DNA of 64,000 nt from Segniliparus sp051660745 (GCF_051660745.1 NZ_JBOFQF010000035.1:119886-183885); one strand, 5' to 3'; shown: positions 24,044 to 32,552, counted from the stretch's first letter. Notes: a model not told the origin generated them from the sequence alone. Program-made: numbers and translations.

Positions 24044-25131
24044 AAAAGAAAATCATGAGCGCAGCGGGCGGTTTGACCGCGAAAATAGTCGGCCCGATCT
24101 TGGACGGCGCGGTGAGCCGTTTCATACCGACCGACGGCCCGCTCGACCTGTCGTCGGTCCATGCGGCGATCCGAGCGGACCCCCTTGCGCTGCTGAGCCC
24201 GTTAGACCTGTTCATGGATCTGCTGCGTCCGCACTACTTCAAGAACGTCCGGTTCGACGGGCCAAACGGAGATCCGGGCTGGTTCGGGCCGGACAGCGCC
24301 GCGTGGTACGTGCACACGCACGCGCCGAGCATCTACTTCGGCCTGCTCAACACCGCGCTCATCGATATCCTGCACCAGGACATCCGGTACGCGGTGTACG
24401 ACCATTCCAAACTCCCCGGACGGGACGCGGCGGGCAAGGCGCTCCCCGGATACTTCTCGGGGACGGGGTTCTCCGTGCGGGCAGGCCGTTCCTCCGTGTT
24501 CTTCTACGGCGTGGTCCTCGCGTCGAGCGACTCCGCGGAAACGCTGTGCAACATCGTCAAAGCCATGCACAGCAAAGTCGAGGGCTTCCGCCCGGACGGG
24601 GTCCCCTACGACGCGAAAGACCCGGAATTCTTCCGGTTCACCTATGCGACCGTGGTGGACGGCATCGCCACCGCGCACGCCAAGTACCACCCGAAACCGC
24701 TGCGCGGCGCCGCCTTCGACCAGTTCTACCTCGAATACAGCAAGGTCGGCGAGGCGCTCGGCGGGACGAACCTGCCCACGACCAAGGCCGAATGCGACGA
24801 CATCCTCGAAAACCACCCGCTGTCCCTTGGGATCTCGATCACCACCGACAACGTCGCCTACGCGAGGAATTTCTCCACCGGGGGCAAACGGCTCTTGCCG
24901 AACCCCCTGGGCTGGATCATCTTGAACGCGGCCTCGAAACCCGTCCGAAACGTCATGCAGTTCCGCCAGCCCTACGCGCCGACGCTCTTCGTGTACCAGC
25001 AGGTGATCAAGATCGTGTGCGCCATCATGGACGGGATCGGCGGCATGCGCGAGATCGAGCAGGCGAAAAAGCGGGTCGGGCGCACGGCCCCGCTCGCCGC
25101 GCAGGGCGCGCCGGAGCCCGTCTGCGTGTGA
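24040..25131 (+). CDS. Second MpaB/DUF2236-type oxygenase
   Basis: A 363-residue protein related to the preceding one but belonging to the shorter MpaB branch: YVHTHAPSIYFGLLNTALID, IVKAMHSKVEG with the candidate haem-ligand His, and FRFTYATVVDGIATAH. The N-terminus is basic and hydrophobic (KKKIMSAAGGLTAKIVGPIL) and could be a membrane anchor. Translation is coupled to the first oxygenase by ATGA, with AAGGAAG upstream. Two family members in one operon suggest sequential or heteromeric action on one lipid substrate. A convergent TetR gene follows. Confidence 0.8.
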   Translation: MKKKIMSAAGGLTAKIVGPILDGAVSRFIPTDGPLDLSSVHAAIRADPLALLSPLDLFMDLLRPHYFKNVRFDGPNGDPGWFGPDSAAWYVHTHAPSIYFGLLNTALIDILHQDIRYAVYDHSKLPGRDAAGKALPGYFSGTGFSVRAGRSSVFFYGVVLASSDSAETLCNIVKAMHSKVEGFRPDGVPYDAKDPEFFRFTYATVVDGIATAHAKYHPKPLRGAAFDQFYLEYSKVGEALGGTNLPTTKAECDDILENHPLSLGISITTDNVAYARNFSTGGKRLLPNPLGWIILNAASKPVRNVMQFRQPYAPTLFVYQQVIKIVCAIMDGIGGMREIEQAKKRVGRTAPLAAQGAPEPVCV

Positions 25132-25153
25132 GCGGGGCGGCCCGCCGCCGGGA

Positions 25154-25810
25154 TCAGTCAGCCTGAAAGCGATCGCCCGCGTAGAAGCCTCGCGCGCCGA
25201 ACCAGAGCAGATCGACGAGGGAGTCCTCGATCTCGCCGCGAGCCGTTTCGGGGTGATCGCGCCACCAGAGGATCAACCGGGTCACGCCGCCGAGCAAGAC
25301 CTCGGCGAGCCTGGCCACCCTCGGGCTGTAGATGTCGAGCCCCAGCTGGTCGATCTCTTGGCCGATCGGCGCGATCACCGCTGCCAGCATCGAGTCCCAG
25401 GCGAACCTGTGCAGCTCGTCGAGCTCGGAGTCGATCGACTGGGCCCCTTCGGCGAACAGGACGTCCCACGCCTCAGGGTGCTCCTCGGCGAAACGGACGA
25501 AGAGGCTGATGCCGTGGCGGAACCGGGCTTCGGGGTCGCCGTCGGCGCCGAGCACGGGAGCCATCGCGCGGGTCAGCTTGGTGAGCTGCATGTCGACGAC
25601 GGCGAGATACAGGTCCTTGCGCGTCGGGAAGTAGTAGTAGAGGACCGAGCGCCGGATGCCGCAGGCCGTGGCGATCTCCACCATGTTGGCCCGGCTGCCG
25701 CGCTTGGCGAACACCGATGTGGCGGCCTCAAGGATCAGCTCGGTCCGCACAGCGGCGGGAAAGCGGCGCCTCTCGCCCTTGTTGGACTCTCGTTCGCCGC
25801 TCGTCGCCAC
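25154..25810 (-). CDS. TetR-family transcriptional regulator
   Basis: A 218-residue repressor. The HTH is near residues 18-62 (LILEAATSVFAKRG, IATACGIRRSVLYYYFPTRK), followed by a helical ligand domain rich in aromatic residues. It resembles the TetR at 15864 along its whole length (DLYLAVV, the WWRxHPE segment), so the two are paralogues. I chose the GTG at 25810 because TATGGT lies exactly 6 bases upstream; the longer frame to 25855 has no signal. It converges on the oxygenase operon and may regulate it through the palindromes near 22.4 kb. Confidence 0.85.
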   Translation of the reverse strand: MATSGERESNKGERRRFPAAVRTELILEAATSVFAKRGSRANMVEIATACGIRRSVLYYYFPTRKDLYLAVVDMQLTKLTRAMAPVLGADGDPEARFRHGISLFVRFAEEHPEAWDVLFAEGAQSIDSELDELHRFAWDSMLAAVIAPIGQEIDQLGLDIYSPRVARLAEVLLGGVTRLILWWRDHPETARGEIEDSLVDLLWFGARGFYAGDRFQAD

Positions 25811-25816
25811 AGAGAC

Positions 25817-25822
25817 ACCATA
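25817..25822 (-). promoter_or_regulatory. -10 element of the leaderless tetR gene
   Basis: TATGGT on the minus strand, 6 bases before the GTG at 25810, decides the start of the second TetR gene. Confidence 0.55.
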
Positions 25823-25888
25823 CTGCGGCAAGCCCGCCTGCTCGGCGCTCAGCACGGCCCCGCTATAGCCCCCGCGCGGAAGAGCCGA

Positions 25889-26164
25889 TCAGTCGTCGTC
25901 CTCATCGTCGTCGTGACGGTGGCGCCAGTGCCCCCGGCCCCGGTCGCCGTCATCGCCGCCGCACACCTGGACATGGCGGAACGGCCCCGAGACGCAGCCG
26001 CGCGCCCCGTCCGATCCGATACAGCCGCGAGCGTGCCCGAATGGTCCGCTGCCGCAAACCTCCACATCCGCGGACGCGGGCTGCGCCTGGACCACTGCGA
26101 GCGGCGCCGCCAAACAGGCCGCGACCAGCAGCGCCCGTGTCGGCGCGAGCATCATTTCCTTCAT
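25889..26164 (-). CDS. Small secreted Cys-rich protein with acidic His/Asp tail
   Basis: A 91-residue protein. A Sec signal peptide (basic start, hydrophobic ALLVAACLAAPLAV, then AQPASA) is followed by a mature part of about 58 residues. It holds two similar units, CGSGPFGHARGC and CVSGPFRHVQVC, four Cys in all, and ends in a His/Asp-rich tail (RGHWRHRHDDDEDDD). The paired Cys suggest two disulfides and the tail suggests metal binding; both are inference. A GGAGG ribosome site lies 5 bases before the ATG. I know no named family. It lies at the edge of the low-G+C island. Confidence 0.65.
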   Translation of the reverse strand: MKEMMLAPTRALLVAACLAAPLAVVQAQPASADVEVCGSGPFGHARGCIGSDGARGCVSGPFRHVQVCGGDDGDRGRGHWRHRHDDDEDDD

Positions 26165-26242
26165 TCGAGCCTCCGAATCCCCGGCCGATGGTTCGACGCC
26201 GACAGCACGGCGCCGACTACAAAGTTAGCAAATGAGAATTAA

Positions 26243-26303
26243 ATTGGGAAGAAATCGCCGTGAAAAACGTCAAGTGGGCTGATTGCAGAACCCTTGGCCA
26301 GCA
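26243..26303 (+). repeat. Imperfect direct repeat, copy 1
   Basis: About 60 bases that recur at 26377-26436 with roughly 80 percent identity. Shared blocks include AAGAAATCGC, AGTGGGCTG and TTGCAGAACCC. It lies exactly where the base composition changes from core to island. Confidence 0.6.
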
Positions 26304-26376
26304 TGCCGCCCCAACAGGCGCCGCGATCGCCGAGGAGGAAGAACCCACCGCCGGGAGACCAAGTGCCCTCGACAAG

Positions 26377-26436
26377 ATTGAGAAGAAATCGCTGCAAAAA
26401 GCGTGAGTGGGCTGTTTGCAGAACCCCTGGACCAGC
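26377..26436 (+). repeat. Imperfect direct repeat, copy 2
   Basis: Second copy of the 26243 repeat, 134 bases further on. In one frame both copies encode a W-A-x-C-R-T-x-G pattern, so they could be remains of a duplicated coding segment rather than an attachment site. Confidence 0.6.
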
Positions 26437-26544
26437 AGCTACGTGTGGTGGTTTGACTGGTCCTGCCGACGTATCTCGTGAATCCTGCCGACAGTTGCCT
26501 GAGGCTAACGAATCAGGGTTGGACTGGGCTGGGGTGTTGGTTGG

Positions 26545-27456
26545 TCATCTTCGGAGCGGTGCCTTCGAGGGGCGGACGAGGTCGGGATTGTGTCCGAGGG
26601 ATTTGAGCAGTTCTCGGGCGGCCGCGATTTGCCCAGCTTGTTCGGGGCCTGGTCCAACCACGATCTCATGCAGAAGTGGCACTGTGCCTGTGTCGTTCGC
26701 CCCAGGCATGTTGACTGCCATTTCGAGGTACGGGACGAGCAGCCCGGTGCCGCCTGAGCCACGCGCTCTGGTTTTGGCGTTGGTGAAAACATCGTTGGTC
26801 GCGAACAGCCGCCACTCCCGCTCTTCCTTGAACGCGCTGTGCTTCACCGAGGAGATGACACGGAGCAGGTCGAGCACGAGATACCTCGCGTCGATGCTGT
26901 CTTCTGTTCGGCGGAGGCCGATCAGGGCTTCCCCTTGAATGATCGCACGTATAGCGGAGTCGATCACAGCGGTGGCGTTGTTCTTGCCGTACACGACCTC
27001 GCTCAACACTGTGGCGAACGGGCCATGGTTTTCTACCTCAGGAATGGAGTACCGTGATCCATTCGCCAGCGCTTCCCGATTGAAGCCGATGGCGAAGGAA
27101 CCGTACCCGCGCCACTGGCTCAACAGGTCGCCCTTCCTGCAGAAGCAGGTCGCGAAGCATCTCAGTCCCCAGTCAAACAGATTCTCGGGGTCAAACCACT
27201 CGGCAAGCTTCCTGAGAACAATCCGAATATCGGCGTCCATCGATGGTTCTTTGAGCACAGATTTCAATCGTTTGCGGAAGATGTCCGCGCCGAACTTCAA
27301 CTCCTGGGAGTCGTTCATGTACCGCACGTCAGAGGCCCATAACTTCGCGGGAGGTCTGGAATCAGTCTCAGTGGGCTGTTCCGGACGCAGAATGCCGACC
27401 AGCCCAGCGGCGTCGGTGTAGTGGTAGAGCGTTTTCGGCAGATTCGCTGCAGTCAC
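26545..27456 (-). CDS. DUF2971-family protein
   Basis: A 303-residue protein that opens with KTLYHYTDAAGLVGIL and KLWASDVRYMNDSQEL, the hallmark of DUF2971. WGLRCFATCFCRKGDLLSQWRGYG and KHSAFKEEREWRLFA follow. DUF2971 proteins are frequent in defence and mobile regions; the fold has been compared with ADP-ribosyltransferases, but the activity is not established. The start is GTG with TAGACT 6 bases upstream (leaderless). It is the first recognisable island gene. Confidence 0.8.
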   Translation of the reverse strand: MTAANLPKTLYHYTDAAGLVGILRPEQPTETDSRPPAKLWASDVRYMNDSQELKFGADIFRKRLKSVLKEPSMDADIRIVLRKLAEWFDPENLFDWGLRCFATCFCRKGDLLSQWRGYGSFAIGFNREALANGSRYSIPEVENHGPFATVLSEVVYGKNNATAVIDSAIRAIIQGEALIGLRRTEDSIDARYLVLDLLRVISSVKHSAFKEEREWRLFATNDVFTNAKTRARGSGGTGLLVPYLEMAVNMPGANDTGTVPLLHEIVVGPGPEQAGQIAAARELLKSLGHNPDLVRPSKAPLRR

Positions 27457-27462
27457 AACGGT

Positions 27463-27468
27463 AGTCTA
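27463..27468 (-). promoter_or_regulatory. -10 element of the leaderless DUF2971 gene
   Basis: TAGACT, 6 bases before GTG, is the same hexamer and spacing as polA, showing that island genes use the host promoter style. Confidence 0.6.
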
Positions 27469-27558
27469 CGGACATCGATCAACAGGTCAGATGATCATGT
27501 CGGCACCTCTCGTTACGGTGTCTGGTGTGGACACCACGGAACTCCACGCGGCTCATGA

Positions 27559-28230
27559 TCATTCAGCGAGGCCAGGGATGATGGCAGTGAGGTCGATGAG
27601 TTCGACGTGTCGGGCGGGGCCGTTGGTGAAATCGGCGATGCTGACCTGTTCGGGTGGGCCGAAGGCTTCCTTGAAACGTGCCCTCAGGCTTGGGGCGAGC
27701 CTGCCCATCGCCCACCCCGCGGTGGCTTTCGAGCCGCGGAGGTAGTGGGCGGGGCGGGGTCCGACCGTGTAGAGCTGCGCCCGACGATCCGAGGGGTCGA
27801 GGGCGAGGTGGACGAGGTCGCCGAAGACGTGCCGTTTCCGCATGGTGTCGGCGCCTTTCCACTGCGCGACCTTGAACTCCGCGACCCTTTTGTCGGTCTC
27901 CAAGTCGTAGGGGCGCAGTTTGTCGTTCCCCGCCCCAAGAGAGGGGCGCTTGGTGATCGTCTCGCCCGGTTCGAGAATTCTCGGGAGGACCAGGGCGATC
28001 ACCGAGGCGTGGACCACGTCGTTCAACCTCCCCACCAGGGCGCGAACGGACAATGCCGCCCCCAACAATTCGGGCGTGAACAACCGCTCCGCGACAATCC
28101 CCTCCACAGTCGAAGCCTGCGCGCCTCTCAAGGCCGTCTCCGTCTCCGCGAGATACCCGGTGAGGTCGTTGTCCCGCAAGAACGCCGCCAGCGCCCTGAA
28201 CGCCCCCTCCGACTCCTCTTCACTCACCAC
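27559..28230 (-). CDS. Unknown protein, possible PD-(D/E)XK-type nuclease fold
   Basis: A 223-residue protein with no family I can name. The segment RPYDLETDKRVAEFKVAQWKG has the spacing of a D...E-x-K metal site, followed by a KRHVFGDLVHLALD helix, as in restriction-endonuclease-like folds. The evidence is one motif only. The C-terminal half ends VELIDLTAIIPGLAE. It stands alone on the minus strand between the DUF2971 gene and a small helical gene, with no methyltransferase adjacent (the nearest is 8 kb away). Confidence 0.5.
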   Translation of the reverse strand: MVSEEESEGAFRALAAFLRDNDLTGYLAETETALRGAQASTVEGIVAERLFTPELLGAALSVRALVGRLNDVVHASVIALVLPRILEPGETITKRPSLGAGNDKLRPYDLETDKRVAEFKVAQWKGADTMRKRHVFGDLVHLALDPSDRRAQLYTVGPRPAHYLRGSKATAGWAMGRLAPSLRARFKEAFGPPEQVSIADFTNGPARHVELIDLTAIIPGLAE

Positions 28231-28389
28231 CCACGCAGCATAACCCCACGAGACAGCGCGGAACGAGATGTGTCATCTAGGAATCCCTCCGCGTGTGGCC
28301 CCATGCAAAACCCGCTCCGCTCGGAAATCGCCGCCGCGTTGTTGATCATCGCCTTACGGGCAACTCAAGAAGTCGCACCTGGGCCGTTC

Positions 28390-28626
28390 TTACAGACTGA
28401 CGAGCCTGCGTGCCTCATCGGTCGGCTGTCGGAGTGCGACGACTCCGTCATCGCCACGAAGCGAAGTCTCGAAGTAGTCTGCTACGAGCGGCAACAGCTC
28501 CAGTCTTGCCAGATCCTCGCCCACACTGAATCTCTCCGCTATATCCGCAGAGGTGACAGCGCGATCGTTCTGACCCCATAGCTCGACCGCCGCTCGAAGA
28601 ACATCCAGTTTCGTGATGCTTGTCAT
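28390..28626 (-). CDS. Small winged-helix-like protein of unknown function
   Basis: A 78-residue protein: ITKLDVLRAAVELWG, AVTSADIAERFSVGEDLARLELLPLV, then a short hydrophilic end. The pattern looks like a small winged helix (a helix pair with a T-S-x-D-I-A-x-R-F turn), but I recognise no family. The start is well supported: TATTCT lies exactly 6 bases before the ATG with no ribosome site, so it is leaderless. Confidence 0.55.
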   Translation of the reverse strand: MTSITKLDVLRAAVELWGQNDRAVTSADIAERFSVGEDLARLELLPLVADYFETSLRGDDGVVALRQPTDEARRLVSL

Positions 28627-28632
28627 ACATTA

Positions 28633-28638
28633 AGAATA
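28633..28638 (-). promoter_or_regulatory. -10 element of a leaderless small gene
   Basis: TATTCT on the minus strand, then TAATGT, then the ATG at 28626. Confidence 0.55.
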
Positions 28639-28952
28639 CGTGAGGCCATCGAGAAACTAGGCGAGGCGCACCACTTTCCTGTCCTAGCACTGGGAAGTTC
28701 AGATGACCGAGCAGCAGTTCCTACGACACGCCCAGTCCTTGTCCGTGAGCGGCAGATGGGTTCGGATATCCTGGGTTCGGCGCAGTAGCAGTGCGCCGCG
28801 TCGTCACGTCGGCGCCGCCGTCCAAGGTTCTCTGGCGAGCCTTGGGAAGGCCGAAGCACGCTCACGCGTCACCGTGGAACCATCACCCTTATCGAACGCA
28901 GGACGAAGACCTGCCTCCAGAACGCTGGCCAGACAGCACGGAGGTAATTGTC
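28639..28952. other. Intergenic stretch without a supported gene
   Basis: About 310 bases between the divergent small gene and the 317-residue island gene. Short frames on both strands lack ribosome sites and motifs. No strong hairpin was seen. Confidence 0.35.
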
Positions 28953-29906
28953 ATGGCCCTGACAAACCAGCAGCGAGTCGCCCACGAGTGCGTCTGCGCG
29001 ACAGGAACTTCCCCCGAGCACGCCCGCAGGCTCGCGGCCACTGGGCTCATCACAAAAACTCAACCCGTCCCCGACGCCGCGACCAGCGCACAACGCAGCT
29101 TCGAAGCCTACGCGACACACAGTCTCGCGGAAGCCCTGCACGATAAGCAGGTGGACCGCATCGTGTTCGGGATAATCAGCGCGATCCCCAGACCAGACGG
29201 GCTCGACCTAGAAGCGCATCCACCGATGCTCAACAATGTGCTCGCCGCGCTGCTTCCACGCTATCAACCTGAGTACGGGGGCGTGATCGGCGTGCCCGGG
29301 CTTCGCCCCCGACACGAGAACGGGGTGCTCGTCCTCTCCCAGCTCGGGACAGGAGCGCTCCTGCGAATCGTCAACAAAAACATCGCGAACCTCGATATCC
29401 GCGCCGTGCGCTATCCAGATCGCGAACCGAGAGAAACCCAGGTCTGGCTCAAACAGCCAGACCACCTGCATCCGCGCGAAGAAGACCTCCTGGAGACATG
29501 GGCGCTGCCCTCCCTCGGCAACAACCCGGCCGCGCGGAACTATCTGTACAGCAGGCTGTTGCGACGACCTCGCCTGGTGGCGCGAACAGGAACTTGCCGC
29601 AATTCCGTCAACTCGTACAACCACGGATTCGAGGACATGGTGCTCGAATACTGCTGCGGGGAAGACGATGAGGATCTGTCCAACCGCTTACGCCGAAGCG
29701 GGCTCGACTACATCCCTGAAGAGTCGGGGTGGGAACCGCCCGAAGAGGACACGGGCGCAACCATTCTGCTCGATGAGAGCAAGATCGTGTTGAGGCAGAA
29801 CTGTCGGCCCGGGCTAGATCACTGCTCATGCCCGAAGAAGATGCGTTACGAGGAGTCCCACGAACGTTTCCTACGCGAACTGCGCGAGGAAGCAGCACGA
29901 AAATGA
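28953..29906 (+). CDS. Island protein of unknown function
   Basis: A 317-residue soluble protein. N-terminal residues suggest a small helical domain (ALTNQQRVAHECVCATGTSPEHARRLAATG, read in two parts); the middle has RIVFGIISAIPRPDGLDL; the C-terminus has an acidic stretch and a Cys pair (HCSCPKKM). I recognise no family. I chose the ATG at 28953 because GGAGG lies 8 bases upstream; the open frame extends further but without a signal. It overlaps the next small gene as ATGA. Confidence 0.6.
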   Translation: MALTNQQRVAHECVCATGTSPEHARRLAATGLITKTQPVPDAATSAQRSFEAYATHSLAEALHDKQVDRIVFGIISAIPRPDGLDLEAHPPMLNNVLAALLPRYQPEYGGVIGVPGLRPRHENGVLVLSQLGTGALLRIVNKNIANLDIRAVRYPDREPRETQVWLKQPDHLHPREEDLLETWALPSLGNNPAARNYLYSRLLRRPRLVARTGTCRNSVNSYNHGFEDMVLEYCCGEDDEDLSNRLRRSGLDYIPEESGWEPPEEDTGATILLDESKIVLRQNCRPGLDHCSCPKKMRYEESHERFLRELREEAARK

Positions 29907-30145
29907 GCGTGGACGTGACGCTCCTCGCCGCCCTTGGAGTCGCAGTCCCCTCAACGCTCTCGGTGCTCCTCAAATTCGCGCGCGACCTCTACGCCCTCCG
30001 CACCATGCGCCAGCTCATCGCCGACTGCGACACGGCTCAACGCGCCACCATCAGCACGCAGCTCGTGAAAACCCTCCACGGAGCACCAGGCCGCGAACTC
30101 GCCACGGAACTCCTGAAGAAGAGAAACCCCACGACGGAAACCTGA
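29903..30145 (+). CDS. Small single-span membrane protein
   Basis: An 80-residue protein with one N-terminal hydrophobic helix (VTLLAALGVAVPSTLSVLLKF) and a basic cytoplasmic part ending ELLKKRNPTTET. It is translationally coupled to the preceding gene by ATGA, so the two products probably work together, perhaps with this one as a membrane anchor. The family is not recognised. Confidence 0.55.
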   Translation: MSVDVTLLAALGVAVPSTLSVLLKFARDLYALRTMRQLIADCDTAQRATISTQLVKTLHGAPGRELATELLKKRNPTTET

Positions 30146-30322
30146 CGTGGGACTGATGGTGAGTTTTTAGCGGCTGTTCAGCAGGATAGGTGAAAAACGG
30201 GCGAGGAACGTGATCACGGGTTTCACGGAACACGACTGCATGCTTGACCTGCGGAAATACGAAAATAAAACCTGGAAACTGGATTCTGCTGGTCAAGGAT
30301 AGTTTTGGGACTGCAACAACTG

Positions 30323-31312
30323 TCAAACGTTAGGTCGAGTTCTGCTCCTACTTGAAGATTTCAGGTGGAGCAGTGGCGACAGCAATGCGCGCGCACGCTT
30401 TCGCTTCGCGGGCGGGATGCGGGTTGGGCCGAGCTTATCGACTTGTAGTTTGATTTCCACAGCGCGACGTATCCACGCGGACAGCGACTGGTCGGCGGCA
30501 TCCGCCGCTTGGCGTGCCTGGTCGAGCGTTCCCTTCGGAAGGCTCTCGGACCACAACGCGCCTTGCTTCGGGACGGGTAGTGCTTGCGTCTTCTGTTCGA
30601 TGTCGTCCACGAGCTTCTTCATGATTTTCTCAGCGGCCTTCTGCCTGTACGCTCGGCGGCGTTCCTCCGTGCGACCATATTTGAGGCGATGCTTGAGCGA
30701 GCGGGGGTCGAGGCTGTCGTACAGTTCCAAGTTGTAGCTCCCACGTAGAAGTGCGTGGACTTTCCTGATCTCGGCGTCCAGCCTTGTGTCGTCCAGCTTC
30801 GCTTTGTGGTCTGGAACTGATCTCAGAAACAGGAACGCGCTCTTCGCCAGGTTGACCGGGTGCTCATCGAAACCTGTCGGGCAGAAGCTCATCGCCACCA
30901 TGCCCTTGTGCAGAAGCTTGAAGGCATTCTTGTCCAATCCCGTGCTTATCTCGTGGAGGAGTTCGATGGCTTTCGGGTAGTCCCGCTTTCCCACGAGCAA
31001 GTTCAGTTCTTCGTGATTGGACCTTGCCCAGGCCCGCGACTCTTGGACCGCGTCGAGCAGTTCCTCGCACTTCTCCTGCATGATTTTCCGCGAGGCGGTG
31101 TCGTTATCGCGGAGGCGTTTCATGTTGTCGCGAGACTTCGTAAAAGAGTGCGCGAGGAACGCTGCGACGAGGAGCGACAAGATGGTGCCTATGACCGCCC
31201 CAGCGTTGTTGGACACCAAGCCGAAAACCCATGCCCCTCCCTCAGCTAACCAATGGAAAATCTGCGCCCCTACTTTGGCTGTCCCATCTACCAGATACGT
31301 CCACCAAGCCAT
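30323..31312 (-). CDS. Membrane-anchored protein with C-terminal ribbon-helix-helix-like segment
   Basis: A 329-residue protein. One N-terminal membrane helix (NNAGAVIGTILSLLVAAFLA, residues about 35-55) is followed by a long helical, charged cytoplasmic region with coiled-coil character. Near residue 270 it has LDQARQAADAADQSLSAWIRRAVEIKL, shown here as its two halves AADAADQSLS and AWIRRAVEIKL, which fits the helix pair of ribbon-helix-helix proteins. A basic tail follows. The start is set by TACGCT 6 bases before the ATG. No family is recognised. Confidence 0.55.
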   Translation of the reverse strand: MAWWTYLVDGTAKVGAQIFHWLAEGGAWVFGLVSNNAGAVIGTILSLLVAAFLAHSFTKSRDNMKRLRDNDTASRKIMQEKCEELLDAVQESRAWARSNHEELNLLVGKRDYPKAIELLHEISTGLDKNAFKLLHKGMVAMSFCPTGFDEHPVNLAKSAFLFLRSVPDHKAKLDDTRLDAEIRKVHALLRGSYNLELYDSLDPRSLKHRLKYGRTEERRRAYRQKAAEKIMKKLVDDIEQKTQALPVPKQGALWSESLPKGTLDQARQAADAADQSLSAWIRRAVEIKLQVDKLGPTRIPPAKRKRARALLSPLLHLKSSSRSRTRPNV

Positions 31313-31318
31313 TACCGC

Positions 31319-31324
31319 AGCGTA
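31319..31324 (-). promoter_or_regulatory. -10 element of the membrane-anchored island gene
   Basis: TACGCT on the minus strand, 6 bases before the ATG at 31312; the same hexamer precedes the NfeD gene at 56205. Confidence 0.55.
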
Positions 31325-31533
31325 TCCCCCACTCAGGGGAATCAGGAAGGACTAATTGCGGCGTGTCGCCCAGGGCACGGAAGCAAGGACTGGCTGAAAA
31401 TTCACGATCCTCCGTTCAAGCTCTACACGGAAAACGGAGCGCGGAACATGCGACACCTGCTGAGCTGCGGGAACAGTCGTGGGAATCGAGAGGCGCCGCG
31501 GCTCGCGGCCCTGTCCGTGTCAGTGCCCTGTCC

Positions 31534-31539
31534 GATACT
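31534..31539 (+). promoter_or_regulatory. -10 element of the multi-span island gene
   Basis: GATACT lies exactly 6 bases before the ATG at 31546 and there is no ribosome site, which decides this start within a longer open frame. Confidence 0.5.
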
Positions 31540-31545
31540 GGGCCC

Positions 31546-32460
31546 ATGACGATTCCCGCCCCTGTCGTGAATGAGATCAAAACGTTGATGAGCAGCGCGA
31601 ACTCCCTGTTCATCCAAGGCGTCTTGGCGCTGTACGGGTGGGTTTGGTTCTTCGCGCCGAAGGAGCACTGGCGAACCGACACGGAGGGCCCGGTCACCTG
31701 GGGGATCAGGTTGCTCGCCAAACTGGACCTGCGCCCGCCAGTGTGGGCGACCCGGCTTCTGCTGGAGCACCATCCATGGGCGTGGGTGGTCGCCGCTGGG
31801 GCGTTCGCGGCGTTGCTGTGGGGGCGCTCATGGCTGTGGCCGTCGTTGCTGCTCCTCGGAATCGAGTGGTACGGCTTCCACCAGATGGCCCAAAGCTATT
31901 TGGTGGTCGCACTGGGCGTCGGATGGTTCTTCGCGCTCTTCGCGTGGGGGTTGGAACGGCTGCCAGATCCGCGAGGGGTGAAACCTTCGGGCGACCTCTT
32001 CGCGTCAGCGATCATCACGGCGGTCTACCCGGTGATGTTCCTACCCATGCTTGTCGTCGGCGTTATTGACCATTTCATTCTCATTGACACGAGTGGAGCG
32101 GGCGCGAGGGACAAGTGCGTCGAGGTCGCGAGGAGCTTGCGGGGCAAACCTGTGGACGAGATGACCGCGCTCGACCTGGCGCACGCGCTATGGCTCGCGC
32201 GGAACAGCGACTTCCACCCGCACATCCCGCCGAAACCCGCGGGGAAGCCGCCTGGTTTTGGACTTCCCATAAGGAACCCTGCTGTGGAGCGGAGGTTGGC
32301 GGAAGCGTTGCGGCCCCGCACGAAGGAAGAGCTGGACGAGGCGGCGCGTGTGAGGGAGCGTCGTGAGAAGAACCGGTCCATGATGCGCCATATACCACTT
32401 TCGAAAAATGAGCCTCCCAGCACGGACAGCTCTACGGAGGAGAAGTCCCCCGACGCGTAG
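31546..32460 (+). CDS. Multi-span membrane protein of unknown function
   Basis: A 304-residue protein with about five hydrophobic helices in the first 185 residues (FIQGVLALYGWVWFF, WAWVVAAGAFAALLWG, LWPSLLLLGIEWYGF, LVVALGVGWFFALFAWGL, IITAVYPVMFLPMLVVGVI) and a hydrophilic, charged C-terminal half with LDLAHALWLARNSDFHPH. The organisation suggests an integral membrane protein with a cytoplasmic effector or binding tail. I know no family. It diverges from the membrane-anchored gene on the other strand. Confidence 0.55.
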   Translation: MTIPAPVVNEIKTLMSSANSLFIQGVLALYGWVWFFAPKEHWRTDTEGPVTWGIRLLAKLDLRPPVWATRLLLEHHPWAWVVAAGAFAALLWGRSWLWPSLLLLGIEWYGFHQMAQSYLVVALGVGWFFALFAWGLERLPDPRGVKPSGDLFASAIITAVYPVMFLPMLVVGVIDHFILIDTSGAGARDKCVEVARSLRGKPVDEMTALDLAHALWLARNSDFHPHIPPKPAGKPPGFGLPIRNPAVERRLAEALRPRTKEELDEAARVRERREKNRSMMRHIPLSKNEPPSTDSSTEEKSPDA

Positions 32461-32552
32461 CCGAACCACGTCGTCGTGCCGATAACGGCCGCGCGGCCTT
32501 AGAGTCGTCGTCATGGACGATCACGAGGTCACACCGAGAGGAGACGGTTGAC

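Noticed and set aside
26243..26436. CRISPR array
   Set aside because: Only two imperfect copies with one 73-base gap; no further repeats and no cas genes anywhere in the window.
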